This document shows positions 1 to 5,361 of a stretch of DNA of 5,361 nucleotides, piece after piece. The DNA is from an uncultured Pirellulaceae bacterium. Lineage in GTDB: Bacteria > Planctomycetota > Planctomycetia > Pirellulales > Pirellulaceae. The notes beneath the pieces are model-generated. The model was given only the letters and a program-made list of their open reading frames with translations, was not told the DNA's origin and searched no databases. The stretch's first letter is position 1; each line of letters starts with the position of its first letter. Location of the stretch: positions 1 through 5,361 of the forward strand of contig CAMYKF010000160.1 in assembly GCA_947258905.1 (NCBI GenBank), in the 5' to 3' direction. The translations under genes were made by a program, and so were the position numbers.

Positions 1-1003
1 CGTCAGCCTGCAAGCCGTCCATCTCGTAAACGATCGTGTCCACCTTGTTGCCGCCGGTGTAGGAGACGATGTTGCCGAGGAATTGCCCGCCGAGATAATT
101 GTCATTGCCGAGATTGGAATCGCCTGCCGTGATGATCACGTCGCCTTCCACCACGCCATCCACCAATACATTCTGGGCGCTGCCCAGGAACGGATTACCC
201 AGATTGAGATCGACGATGACATCGCCGGTCACTGCGGCTCCCGTCAGATCCACATTGTCGATGCTGACGTTACCGAGGTAGGTGAAGTCGCCATAGATGG
301 TGGCGCCACCCAGGGGAATAAGAAACGACTCAATATCTTCGCCACTGACATCGATAGTCACATCACCCGGCACGAGTGGGGGGCCTGGCAAGCCGACCAT
401 CAGCGAGTATTCAAATTCGTTGACGTTGGTCAGGAACAGGTCGTCTTCAATCGTCGTGACGCCGGCATTGCTGAACACCGAATCAAAGTCCTGACCGAGA
501 TCGATGTCCACCGATCCGCGCACGATCATGGCCGCAGCTGTGTCTCCGGTCAGCGTCACCTGCTGAATACCATCCCCGGCCGTAATCGTCAGGTCGTCGC
601 CGATTTCGTTCAGCGTGCCGGTGAAGAACACGTCACGCACGCCATCGCCCAGATTCAATTCGACATCACCGGCGTGCGGCATCTCGATCATCAGGTCCAG
701 CTGGTTGGCCGTGTTGTCCAGCATGTTGACGATCAGGTTCGTCGGACTGACAAAAAACGTCTGGGTTCCCGCGTTGTCCGTTACGGTCCATTCTCCAGTG
801 GAGTTTTCCACAAGCGCGTCGCCGTCGTCGATGAACTGGGTCAGTTCCAGCGTGACGCCGTTAAAAAAGCTCACAAAGGCCAGCAGCCGTTTGTCCTCCA
901 GCTGTTCAAATTCGCCAAACTTTGTCGTGTTTCCTTTCGCACGGGACTGATTTCGATCACGCGTCAGCTTGTTGCGATCAGCATTCAACCATTTGTGGAT
1001 CAT
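1..1003 (-). CDS. LEPR-XLL-type planctomycete surface/exported protein, N-terminal part
   Basis: This is the first 334 residues of a large protein whose C-terminus lies beyond the left edge. The start is the ATG at 1003-1001, preceded by a GAAGG Shine-Dalgarno at 1015-1011 with seven bases between. Residues 1-30 are basic and polar and contain no hydrophobic signal sequence. Residues 32-42 read FEQLEDKRLLA, matching the LEPR-XLL motif (L-E-P/D-R/K-x-L-L) found near the N-terminus of many very large planctomycete extracellular proteins. The rest is acidic and rich in Gly, Asp, Asn, Val, Ile and Thr, in short alternating strands such as DDLTITAGD (136-144), GDVTIDVSG (213-221), GDVIVDLNLG (260-269) and GDVIITAGD (287-295). 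This suggests a beta-helix or parallel beta-roll like those of adhesins and calcium-binding surface proteins. No catalytic motif is visible. The export signal and surface location are inferred from the motif. Exact function (adhesion, matrix or cell envelope) is unknown. Confidence 0.85.
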   Translation of the reverse strand, partial: MIHKWLNADRNKLTRDRNQSRAKGNTTKFGEFEQLEDKRLLAFVSFFNGVTLELTQFIDDGDALVENSTGEWTVTDNAGTQTFFVSPTNLIVNMLDNTANQLDLMIEMPHAGDVELNLGDGVRDVFFTGTLNEIGDDLTITAGDGIQQVTLTGDTAAAMIVRGSVDIDLGQDFDSVFSNAGVTTIEDDLFLTNVNEFEYSLMVGLPGPPLVPGDVTIDVSGEDIESFLIPLGGATIYGDFTYLGNVSIDNVDLTGAAVTGDVIVDLNLGNPFLGSAQNVLVDGVVEGDVIITAGDSNLGNDNYLGGQFLGNIVSYTGGNKVDTIVYEMDGLQAD

Positions 1004-1074
1004 CGTGTGGCCTTCAGGGATTACAGGGAATGAGGTAACGGAATCCGGCAACCGAGGGAATTGAGGGGGGATAT

Positions 1075-1305
1075 ATGGACAAGTACATGTCGCAAGCGGC
1101 ACTGGCCCACCAGTGGATGGCAGACAGCAATTGCCGGATGAATCGCTGCCCGAATTCGCCACCGAACGGCACTTCAGGCCACTCTGATAATGGAAAACAT
1201 GGTAATCGGGGCCCCATCAACTATCAATCCAACGCCGGATTTCCGGGGATTTTGACGGAATCGGTTGGTTCGGTAGCGATCCACGCTGCTGGTTCGTACT
1301 CGTGA
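1075..1305 (+). CDS. possible 76-residue small protein (doubtful)
   Basis: The frame starts with ATG at 1075 and ends with TGA at 1303-1305. In its favour, a purine-rich GAGGGGGG at 1063-1070 sits four bases before the ATG, and 25 of the first 32 codons end in G or C, as expected for a coding frame in this genome. Against it, the product (starting MDKYMSQAALAHQWMADSN) matches no family I recognise and has no clear hydrophobic core or domain. It becomes Gly/Asn/Ser-rich and loses the codon bias after about residue 33, and the opposite strand is also open over 1014-1220. It may be a lineage-specific small protein, the remnant of a longer gene, or chance. Confidence 0.2.
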   Translation: MDKYMSQAALAHQWMADSNCRMNRCPNSPPNGTSGHSDNGKHGNRGPINYQSNAGFPGILTESVGSVAIHAAGSYS

Positions 1306-1331
1306 CATTCCTGAAATCCGGGTGTGATACC
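1302..1331 (+). promoter_or_regulatory. weak sigma70-like promoter candidate for the EEP lipoprotein gene
   Basis: GTGACA at 1302-1307 matches the TTGACA -35 consensus at five of six positions. After an 18-bp spacer, GATACC at 1326-1331 matches TATAAT at only three of six, but TGT directly before it gives an extended -10 (TGn). Transcription would begin near 1338, leaving a leader of about 78 bases before the ATG at 1416. Planctomycete promoters are poorly defined, so this is a tentative call. Confidence 0.22.
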
Positions 1332-1415
1332 ATGTGGGCCCCCCGGAAACCGTCTCGGCGCGTCCATTCGCGGATTTCCCCTCAAAACACGTTGTAAACC
1401 CGTCAGGAACCAACC

Positions 1416-2423
1416 ATGCATTGCCAATCAGCGGTATGCCGCCAATTTTTTTGCCTGCTGACCCTTGCCTGCATTTTGCCGGGTGGCTGCATTAGCCGCG
1501 ATCAGGCCGGTTCGGAAGCGCCTGCCAAACCGGCGCCGAGTCCGTCCCGCCCGCTAGCGGACTCCGCGAATAATCCCGACGTAGCGACGTCGCAGAATGC
1601 GGCCACTACCGACCCTGCCCTCCCCGGACGACCCGGCTCGCAACACGAGTTAAAGATCCTGCACTGGAACATCGAATCGGGTGGCAACTATCCATCGGTC
1701 ATTGCCAGCCAGTTAAGGGATTTCGCGGAGGCGAGATATCAGCTGCTGGCCTTGTCCGAGGTCCATGAGTACCAGGTTTATGAAGACAAGTTTAATGCGC
1801 TGTCGGGCGACGGTCGCTGGCAATCCATCCTCGGCGCCAGCGGCATCAACGACCAGCGTGAGGATGATCGGCTGATGATCCTGTTTGATTCCTGGCGGCT
1901 CAAGCTGATCAGCTCGCAGGAACTGAACCGATACGCCGATTTCCGCCTCAACGACGGGCGACATCGCTCGCCGCTGGTTGCTCATTTTCGCGACCGGGAA
2001 AGCAACCAGGAGTTCTTGCTGCTGCACAATCATCTGGCGCGTGGCAATGCCGAGTTCCGTGAGGAGCAGGCCGGCGGGCTGCGTGAATTCGCCCGCAATA
2101 CTTCGTTGCCTCTGATCGCCGTGGGTGATTACAACTTTGACTACGAGTTTGAATCAGGGCAGGGCAACCCGGCATTCAATGCTTTTGTGCGTGATGGCAT
2201 TTGGCGATGGGTGGAACCAGAAGAACTGATCGACACCAACTGGTTCGATCCCGAACCCGATGGCATCGACAACTATCCCGGATCGATGCTGGATTTCACG
2301 TTTGTAGCCGGCCCGGCGCGGGACTGGGCGACGAACAGTCGGGTGATCGTGCGCGACGGCGATTTCCCGGACGATGAACAGACCAGCGACCACCGGCCGA
2401 CAGAGGTGGTGGTGCGGTATTAG
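1416..2423 (+). CDS. Endonuclease/exonuclease/phosphatase (EEP) superfamily probable lipoprotein
   Basis: This 335-residue protein belongs to the DNase I-like EEP fold, whose members cleave phosphodiester or phosphoester bonds using divalent metal. Every core motif is visible: Asn85 in LHWNIES, Glu115 in LALSEVHEY, His206 in LLLHNHL, Asp238 and Asn240 in AVGDYN, Asp293 in MLDFTF, and the closing Ser324-Asp325-His326 in TSDHRP. It should therefore be active, but the substrate (DNA, RNA, phospholipid or sugar phosphate) cannot be read from the sequence. Residues 11-21 are a hydrophobic signal followed by LPGGC with Cys25, so it is probably a lipoprotein, although Pro at -3 of the lipobox is unusual. 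Residues 26-78 are a Pro/Ala/Ser-rich linker. The ATG at 1416 has AGGAA at 1405-1409 with a six-base spacer. The gene appears monocistronic: a repeat cluster begins three bases after its stop and the next gene is convergent. Confidence 0.92.
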   Translation: MHCQSAVCRQFFCLLTLACILPGGCISRDQAGSEAPAKPAPSPSRPLADSANNPDVATSQNAATTDPALPGRPGSQHELKILHWNIESGGNYPSVIASQLRDFAEARYQLLALSEVHEYQVYEDKFNALSGDGRWQSILGASGINDQREDDRLMILFDSWRLKLISSQELNRYADFRLNDGRHRSPLVAHFRDRESNQEFLLLHNHLARGNAEFREEQAGGLREFARNTSLPLIAVGDYNFDYEFESGQGNPAFNAFVRDGIWRWVEPEELIDTNWFDPEPDGIDNYPGSMLDFTFVAGPARDWATNSRVIVRDGDFPDDEQTSDHRPTEVVVRY

Positions 2424-2426
2424 AAG

Positions 2427-2451
2427 CGTAGCGGAAGTCGTCAGATTTTGG
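2427..2451 (+). repeat. degenerate 25-bp intergenic repeat, copy 1
   Basis: This unit starts CGTAGCGGAAGTCGTCAGA and ends TTGG. It begins three bases after the stop of the EEP gene. It matches copy 2 (2468-2492) at 21 of 25 positions in the same orientation, with start-to-start spacing of 41 bp. A fragment of the same motif (GTAGCCGG, 2455-2462) lies between them. Such short GTAGC...GTCGTGAG units look like a dispersed intergenic repeat family. Confidence 0.7.
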
Positions 2452-2467
2452 CGGGTAGCCGGGAAAA

Positions 2468-2492
2468 CGTAGCCGAAGTCGTGAGACGTTGG
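2468..2492 (+). repeat. degenerate 25-bp intergenic repeat, copy 2
   Basis: This unit starts CGTAGCCGAAGTCGTGAGAC and ends GTTGG. It differs from copy 1 at four positions (7, 16, 20 and 21 of the unit). It is also complementary, with small bulges, to the inverted copy at 2522-2542, so it forms the left arm of an imperfect hairpin. Confidence 0.7.
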
Positions 2493-2521
2493 ATGGCAGC
2501 TGGTGTAGAGGATGGATCAAA

Positions 2522-2542
2522 TCTCGCACGAGACTTGCTACG
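2522..2542 (-). repeat. inverted, degenerate copy 3 of the intergenic repeat
   Basis: Read on the minus strand this is CGTAGC-AAGT-CT-CGTG-CG-AGA, the copy 2 sequence with a two-base deletion (CG) and two 2-base insertions (CT and CG). It contains all four sub-blocks CGTAGC, AAGT, CGTG and AGA in order. Its inverted orientation relative to copies 1 and 2 creates the hairpin described for 2468-2542. Confidence 0.5.
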
Positions 2543-2587
2543 CATGTGATCAAGCAGGACCATCACAGGTGCGGGATTCTGGAGCGA

Positions 2588-3802
2588 CTAATCAGTTTCC
2601 GGCAGGCGATGGCCGAGTTTATCGCGTTTGGTGGAAAGATATTTCTCGTTGTGCTCGTGAATCGGTGGCAGAATTGGCACCTGATCCACGACTTCAAGAT
2701 TGAAGCCGCGCAGATTGAAGGCTTCGGTTTTTTTGGGATTGTTCGTCAGCAGGCGAATGCGATGCAGTCCCAGATCCTTGAGGATCTGGATACCTACGCC
2801 ATAGTCACGCATATCGGCCTTGAAGCCCAGGGCATGGTTGGCTTCGACCGTATCCATGCCCTCGTCCTGCAGGGCGTAGGCCCGAATCTTCTCCGTCAAT
2901 CCGATACCGCGGCCTTCCTGGGGCAGATACACCAGCACTCCATAGCGTTCGCGAGCGATCATCTCCAGAGCCAGATGCAATTGATCGCCGCAATCGCAAC
3001 GCAGCGAATCCAGCAGGTCACCGGTAAAGCAACTGGAGTGCATCCTGACCAGCGGCGGTTGCTGGTGTTCCGACGGGTCGCCCATCACCAGCGCGATGGG
3101 TTGCTGGTTCTCGTATTTTACGTCGTAGGCCAGGACCCGGAACTCGCCGTAACGCGTGGGCAATCTGGCCGCAGCGGTTTGCGAGACGAGCTTCTCGCTC
3201 ATACGGCGGTACTTGATGAGGTCTTCGATGGTGATGATGCACAGTCCCTGGCGGTCGGCGATCTCAAACAACTGGTCGCGAGTCGCACGGTTACCGGTTT
3301 GATCGAGCACTTCGCACAGCACACCGGCGGGGGCCAGTCCGGCCATCCGTGCCAGATCCACGGCGGCTTCCGTGTGGCCGGCGCGACGCAGCACGCCGCC
3401 TTGCTTGGCCAGCAGCAGATGCACGTGACCGGGTCGCTGAAAGTCCTCGGGTTGGCTGGTCGGATCAGCAATGGCGCGGACACAGATGGCTCGTTCTTCA
3501 GCCGTAATCCCGGTCTTCGCCGATTCGTGATCCAGAGGCGTGAGGAAGGCCGTCGACAAGCGGCTCGTGTTCCGCTCGACCAGCGGTGAGACTTCCAGTC
3601 GCTCCGCCGTTTCCGGCAGGATGGGCATGCAAAAATCGCCGCGGCCGCTGAGGATCAGGTTGATGTTCTCGGGCGTTGCCAGTTCGGCGGCGCATATAAA
3701 GTCGCCTTCGTTTTCACGTTTTTCGTCGTCCAGCACGATGACCACGCCGCCGCGGCGGATCGATTCAACGGCCTCGGGAATGCTGGAAAATTCTTGGTTC
3801 AT
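2588..3802 (-). CDS. ribBA: Bifunctional 3,4-dihydroxy-2-butanone-4-phosphate synthase / GTP cyclohydrolase II
   Basis: RibBA supplies both precursors of riboflavin. The RibB half makes 3,4-dihydroxy-2-butanone 4-phosphate from ribulose 5-phosphate, and the RibA half opens GTP to a diaminopyrimidine. The protein is cytoplasmic. From the ATG at 3802 it has 404 residues, the usual family length. The RibB half (about 1-200) carries the acidic RENEGD loop (29-34), RPGH (123-126) and GHTEAAVDL (142-150). The RibA half (about 206-400) carries the zinc cysteines Cys258, Cys269 and Cys271 (SSCFTGD and RCDCG), EGRGIGL (296-302), RAYALQDEG and LLTNNPKK. Both halves look intact and active. An in-frame ATG at 3895 would add 31 residues and has a better ribosome-binding site (AAGGGAG, 3906-3900). 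I prefer 3802 because family similarity begins there and a consensus -10 box overlaps the upstream ATG. The gene is convergent with the EEP gene, divergent from the esterase, and has no riboflavin partners nearby. Confidence 0.96.
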   Translation of the reverse strand: MNQEFSSIPEAVESIRRGGVVIVLDDEKRENEGDFICAAELATPENINLILSGRGDFCMPILPETAERLEVSPLVERNTSRLSTAFLTPLDHESAKTGITAEERAICVRAIADPTSQPEDFQRPGHVHLLLAKQGGVLRRAGHTEAAVDLARMAGLAPAGVLCEVLDQTGNRATRDQLFEIADRQGLCIITIEDLIKYRRMSEKLVSQTAAARLPTRYGEFRVLAYDVKYENQQPIALVMGDPSEHQQPPLVRMHSSCFTGDLLDSLRCDCGDQLHLALEMIARERYGVLVYLPQEGRGIGLTEKIRAYALQDEGMDTVEANHALGFKADMRDYGVGIQILKDLGLHRIRLLTNNPKKTEAFNLRGFNLEVVDQVPILPPIHEHNEKYLSTKRDKLGHRLPETD

Positions 3803-3893
3803 TTGGGTTGGCTCGGCAGGATTTGACCGGTCGACAATAATGAAAGCAGAGGAGGGCGGTACTCGATTGTCGTTTCGAGGCTCCGTTGGCTGC

Positions 3894-3923
3894 ATTATAC
3901 TCCCTTGTAGCGTTAACCGTCAG
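3894..3923 (-). promoter_or_regulatory. candidate ribBA promoter overlapping an alternative start codon
   Basis: On the minus strand TATAAT (3899-3894) is a perfect -10 hexamer. Eighteen bases upstream, CTGACG (3923-3918) matches the -35 consensus at four of six. A stronger -35-like TTGACG at 3930-3925 is 25 bp away, too far for a normal spacer. Transcription would begin near 3887, inside the upstream ATG frame, leaving a leader of about 85 bases before the ATG at 3802. The same bases hold AAGGGAG then ATG (3906-3893), a good ribosome-binding site, so the region may instead be translated. Confidence 0.35.
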
Positions 3924-3984
3924 GCGTCAAATTCAGCCTAACCGAGGGTTTGATAACCGGATCAGGACGAGAGTCGTGTTGAGA

Positions 3985-4881
3985 ATGTGCCATCTAGCTC
4001 GCTATACCATCGTGCTGGGATTGATCGTTGCGATCAGCCCGATGATTTCAGTTTGTGAAGGTCAGGGAAGCAGTGCCGGCGGAACACGCGAAGCGTACGA
4101 CTTCGAAAAGTTTGGCGGCATCGAGTATTGTGCGGGCGAAGATTACTGTTTGACGCTGGATGTGTATGTCCCGGAAGGCGCGGGCCCGCATCCGGCCATC
4201 CTCGCTGTGCACGGCGGTTCCTGGCGTTCCGGCACGAAATTGCACTGGTTTCGGCATGCCCGCAAGATGGCTCGGGCCGGGTTCGTTGTGGTGGCGATCA
4301 ACTACCGACATGCTCCGGCCCACAAATTCCCGGCACAAATTCACGATTGCAAGGCCGCGGTGCGGTGGATGCGGATGAACGCGGACACCTACAAGATCGA
4401 TACGGAGCGGATTGGCGGCGTCGGCTATTCTGCCGGTGGTCATCTGGTGGCCTTGCTGGGCACCAGCGAACCGGGCGACGGGCTGGAAGGCAACATCTCC
4501 GAAGCCGAGAAGGGTATTAGTACCCGTTTGCAGGCCGTGGCCTGTGGCGGTGCTCCTTGCGATTTTACGTGGGTCAGCGAGGATGCCCGCACGTTGGAGT
4601 TTTGGCTGGGCGACACCAAAGGTGCCAATCCGGAAATCTACCGCCTGGCAACGCCGACCAGTTTCATTACACCGGACGATCCGCCATTTCACTTCTTTCA
4701 GGGCACCGCAGATCTGCTCGTGCCGGAAAGTTCACCGCGACGGATGCATGATTTGCTCCAACAGCATGCGGTCGACTCGGAATATCTGGCTTACGAGGGC
4801 TACGGTCACATCGGTTTGTTTTCGCATATCGACGCCATGGAACCGGTGATTGAGTTCTTTGATCGCGAACTGCGGAAGTAA
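3985..4881 (+). CDS. Exported alpha/beta hydrolase (esterase/lipase-like)
   Basis: This 298-residue protein has the alpha/beta-hydrolase fold of the HGG-type esterase/BD-FAE-like group, which hydrolyses carboxylic esters such as acyl or acetyl groups. The catalytic set is complete: oxyanion motif His76-Gly77-Gly78 in AVHGGSW, nucleophile Ser149 in GYSAGG, Asp243 in GTADLLVP and His275 in GYGHIGLF. Residues 8-23 are hydrophobic and follow a short basic N-terminus, which indicates a signal peptide. Cys24 does not fit a lipobox (Val at -1), so release or periplasmic retention is more likely than lipidation. A GTG at 3976 with AGGA at 3964-3967 is an equally plausible start, adding three residues. 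A further upstream TTG at 3886 would run into the ribBA promoter region and is unlikely. Cys49/Cys55 and Cys187/Cys192 are closely paired and could form disulfides after export. The natural substrate is not evident. The next gene follows after five bases and is probably cotranscribed. Confidence 0.92.
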   Translation: MCHLARYTIVLGLIVAISPMISVCEGQGSSAGGTREAYDFEKFGGIEYCAGEDYCLTLDVYVPEGAGPHPAILAVHGGSWRSGTKLHWFRHARKMARAGFVVVAINYRHAPAHKFPAQIHDCKAAVRWMRMNADTYKIDTERIGGVGYSAGGHLVALLGTSEPGDGLEGNISEAEKGISTRLQAVACGGAPCDFTWVSEDARTLEFWLGDTKGANPEIYRLATPTSFITPDDPPFHFFQGTADLLVPESSPRRMHDLLQQHAVDSEYLAYEGYGHIGLFSHIDAMEPVIEFFDRELRK

Positions 4882-4886
4882 CCGTC

Positions 4887-5361
4887 ATGGAACAGGCCCT
4901 GCCCCGCGAGGAATACATCGAACAGGCCTATCTGTTTGCCGCTCTCGCAGATCGTTTGGCCAAAAACGAGCCCGTGCAGGTTTTGCTGGGTCACATCAAG
5001 CAGGAACTGCTGGCCACCACCAAATTGCCGATGGCCATCGACTATCTGCTGGCCGAATTGAATCACAGCGGCAGCATGTCGGAAGCGATGCAACGCATGC
5101 CGCATTACTTTACAGCGTTCCAGAGTTATCTGATGTGGCAGGCCGAGGATGAACGCGGCCGCATGGACATGCTGATGGTGATGACTCTGCTGGAACACGA
5201 AGCCAGATTTCGTGCCGACTCCAGTCAACCCGTGCCGCTGTTTTTCTATCAGCTGGAAATTCTTTGCCGCAACCGGCTCAGCTACGACGACGGGCTGAAA
5301 GCCATGGCTGATGACCCGGTGTACGACGACACGTGGCGAACCTGGCTGCTGGATGCGCGCA
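4887..5361 (+). CDS. Partial protein with GspF/PilC-like helical repeats, function uncertain
   Basis: The first 158 residues are present and the gene continues past the right edge. The ATG at 4887 lies five bases after the esterase stop, with GGAAG at 4874-4878 as ribosome-binding site, so the two are likely one transcript. No signal peptide or membrane segment occurs in the visible part, which is strongly helical. Residues 15-108 follow the layout of the cytoplasmic domain of type II secretion/type IV pilus F proteins: a helix YLFAALADRLAKNEP, then SGSMSEAMQRMPHYF (61-75), like the family's G-x-S-L-S-E-A-L-x-x-x-P-x-x-F, and EDERGRMDML (87-96), like its G-E-x-S-G-x-L-D-x-V-L. Residues 116-158 look like the start of a second such unit (LFFYQLEILCRNRLSYDDGL). 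Canonical F proteins have a transmembrane helix between the two units, and it is missing here. The GspF link is my reading of the pattern, not an established assignment. A conserved planctomycete hypothetical protein is the fallback. Confidence 0.8.
   Translation, partial: MEQALPREEYIEQAYLFAALADRLAKNEPVQVLLGHIKQELLATTKLPMAIDYLLAELNHSGSMSEAMQRMPHYFTAFQSYLMWQAEDERGRMDMLMVMTLLEHEARFRADSSQPVPLFFYQLEILCRNRLSYDDGLKAMADDPVYDDTWRTWLLDAR

Larger units (their letters stand above)
1004..1415. other. 412-bp divergent intergenic region
   Basis: This gap separates the divergently transcribed surface protein (minus) and nuclease-like lipoprotein (plus), so it must hold the promoters of both. For the plus-strand gene I see only a weak sigma70-like candidate at 1302-1331. 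For the minus-strand gene no convincing -35/-10 pair is visible. A short plus-strand reading frame at 1075-1305 has a good ribosome-binding site but no recognisable product. A 9-bp inverted match (CCGGATTTC at 1235-1243 and GAAATCCGG at 1313-1321) is about what chance would give over this length. No tRNA, structured RNA or mobile-element ends were recognised. Confidence 0.6.
2468..2542. terminator. imperfect hairpin between convergent genes, possible bidirectional terminator
   Basis: Copy 2 and inverted copy 3 can pair in four blocks: 2468-2473 with 2537-2542, 2476-2479 with 2533-2536, 2480-2483 with 2527-2530, and 2484-2486 with 2522-2524. That makes 17 base pairs broken by two-base bulges, around a loop of about 35 bases. 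It lies between the ends of the convergent EEP and ribBA genes, where transcripts from both sides must stop. There is no U-run and the loop is long, so it is not a classical intrinsic terminator. The termination role is inferred from position only. Confidence 0.3.

Noticed and set aside
83..1033. A 316-codon open frame on the plus strand over the left part of the window.
   Set aside because: Its product is rich in His, Gln, Arg and Val with no domain, and it lies exactly antisense to the well-supported LEPR-XLL protein. It is the mirror of that gene's codon bias.
1235..1321. A 9-bp inverted match CCGGATTTC / GAAATCCGG as a possible operator or structured RNA.
   Set aside because: The arms are about 70 bases apart, and such a match is expected by chance in a region of 400 bases. 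No further symmetry supports it.
2522..2533. The small palindrome TCTCGCACGAGA as an independent intrinsic terminator.
   Set aside because: The stem is only four to five base pairs and no T-run follows. It is better explained as part of the inverted repeat copy.
2489..3589. A 366-codon open frame on the plus strand antisense to ribBA.
   Set aside because: The translated product has no recognisable motif, and the minus strand encodes a textbook RibBA with all catalytic residues. The plus-strand frame is a shadow.
3886..3984. An N-terminal extension of the esterase from a TTG at 3886.
   Set aside because: It would place 33 non-conserved, Arg-rich residues in front of a good signal peptide and overlap the divergent ribBA promoter region. 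The starts at 3985 (ATG) or 3976 (GTG) fit better.
3803..3984. FMN riboswitch (RFN element) upstream of ribBA.
   Set aside because: I see none of the conserved RFN blocks on the minus strand, and the likely leader of about 85 bases is too short for the whole element.
4048..4692. A 214-codon minus-strand frame opposite the esterase.
   Set aside because: It is antisense to an intact alpha/beta hydrolase with a full catalytic triad and resembles no protein family.
1..5361. A new defence, mobile or CRISPR-type system.
   Set aside because: There are no regularly spaced direct repeats of CRISPR type, no transposase, integrase, toxin-antitoxin or restriction motifs, and no terminal inverted repeats. 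The genes are metabolic or exported single functions.

Overview
The window looks like a chromosomal segment from a planctomycete, probably of the Pirellulales/Rhodopirellula type. The main clue is a large minus-strand surface-type protein whose N-terminus carries the LEPR-XLL-like motif (FEQLEDKRLLA) that is typical of that phylum. Moderately GC-rich coding sequence, sparse operons and roomy intergenic spaces agree with this. No rRNA, tRNA, CRISPR array, insertion sequence or phage gene was seen.

Layout from left to right. Positions 1-1003 (minus) hold the N-terminal 334 residues of a beta-strand-rich, acidic, Gly/Asp/Asn-rich exported protein that runs off the left edge. Positions 1004-1415 are a 412-bp divergent intergenic region with one doubtful short reading frame and a weak promoter candidate. 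Positions 1416-2423 (plus) encode a probable lipoprotein of the endonuclease/exonuclease/phosphatase (EEP) superfamily with all catalytic motifs intact. Positions 2424-2587 lie between convergent genes and hold a small family of degenerate 25-bp repeats: two direct copies and one inverted copy, which can fold into a long imperfect hairpin. Positions 2588-3802 (minus, possibly extending to 3895) encode RibBA, the bifunctional riboflavin-synthesis enzyme. A short divergent region follows, with a consensus -10 box that bears on the ribBA start. Positions 3985-4881 (plus) encode an exported alpha/beta hydrolase (esterase-like). Five bases later, 4887-5361 (plus, cut by the right edge) begins a protein that I cannot name with certainty. 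Its helical pattern resembles the cytoplasmic domains of type II secretion/type IV pilus F proteins, but no membrane segments are visible.

The genes do not form an obvious pathway. RibBA is a cytoplasmic housekeeping enzyme. The surface protein, nuclease-like lipoprotein and esterase are envelope or exported proteins. Only the last two genes are spaced like an operon. I found no clear evidence of a new defence or mobile system. The items most worth a second look are the intergenic repeat family, the ribBA start/promoter overlap and the apparently membrane-less GspF-like protein.
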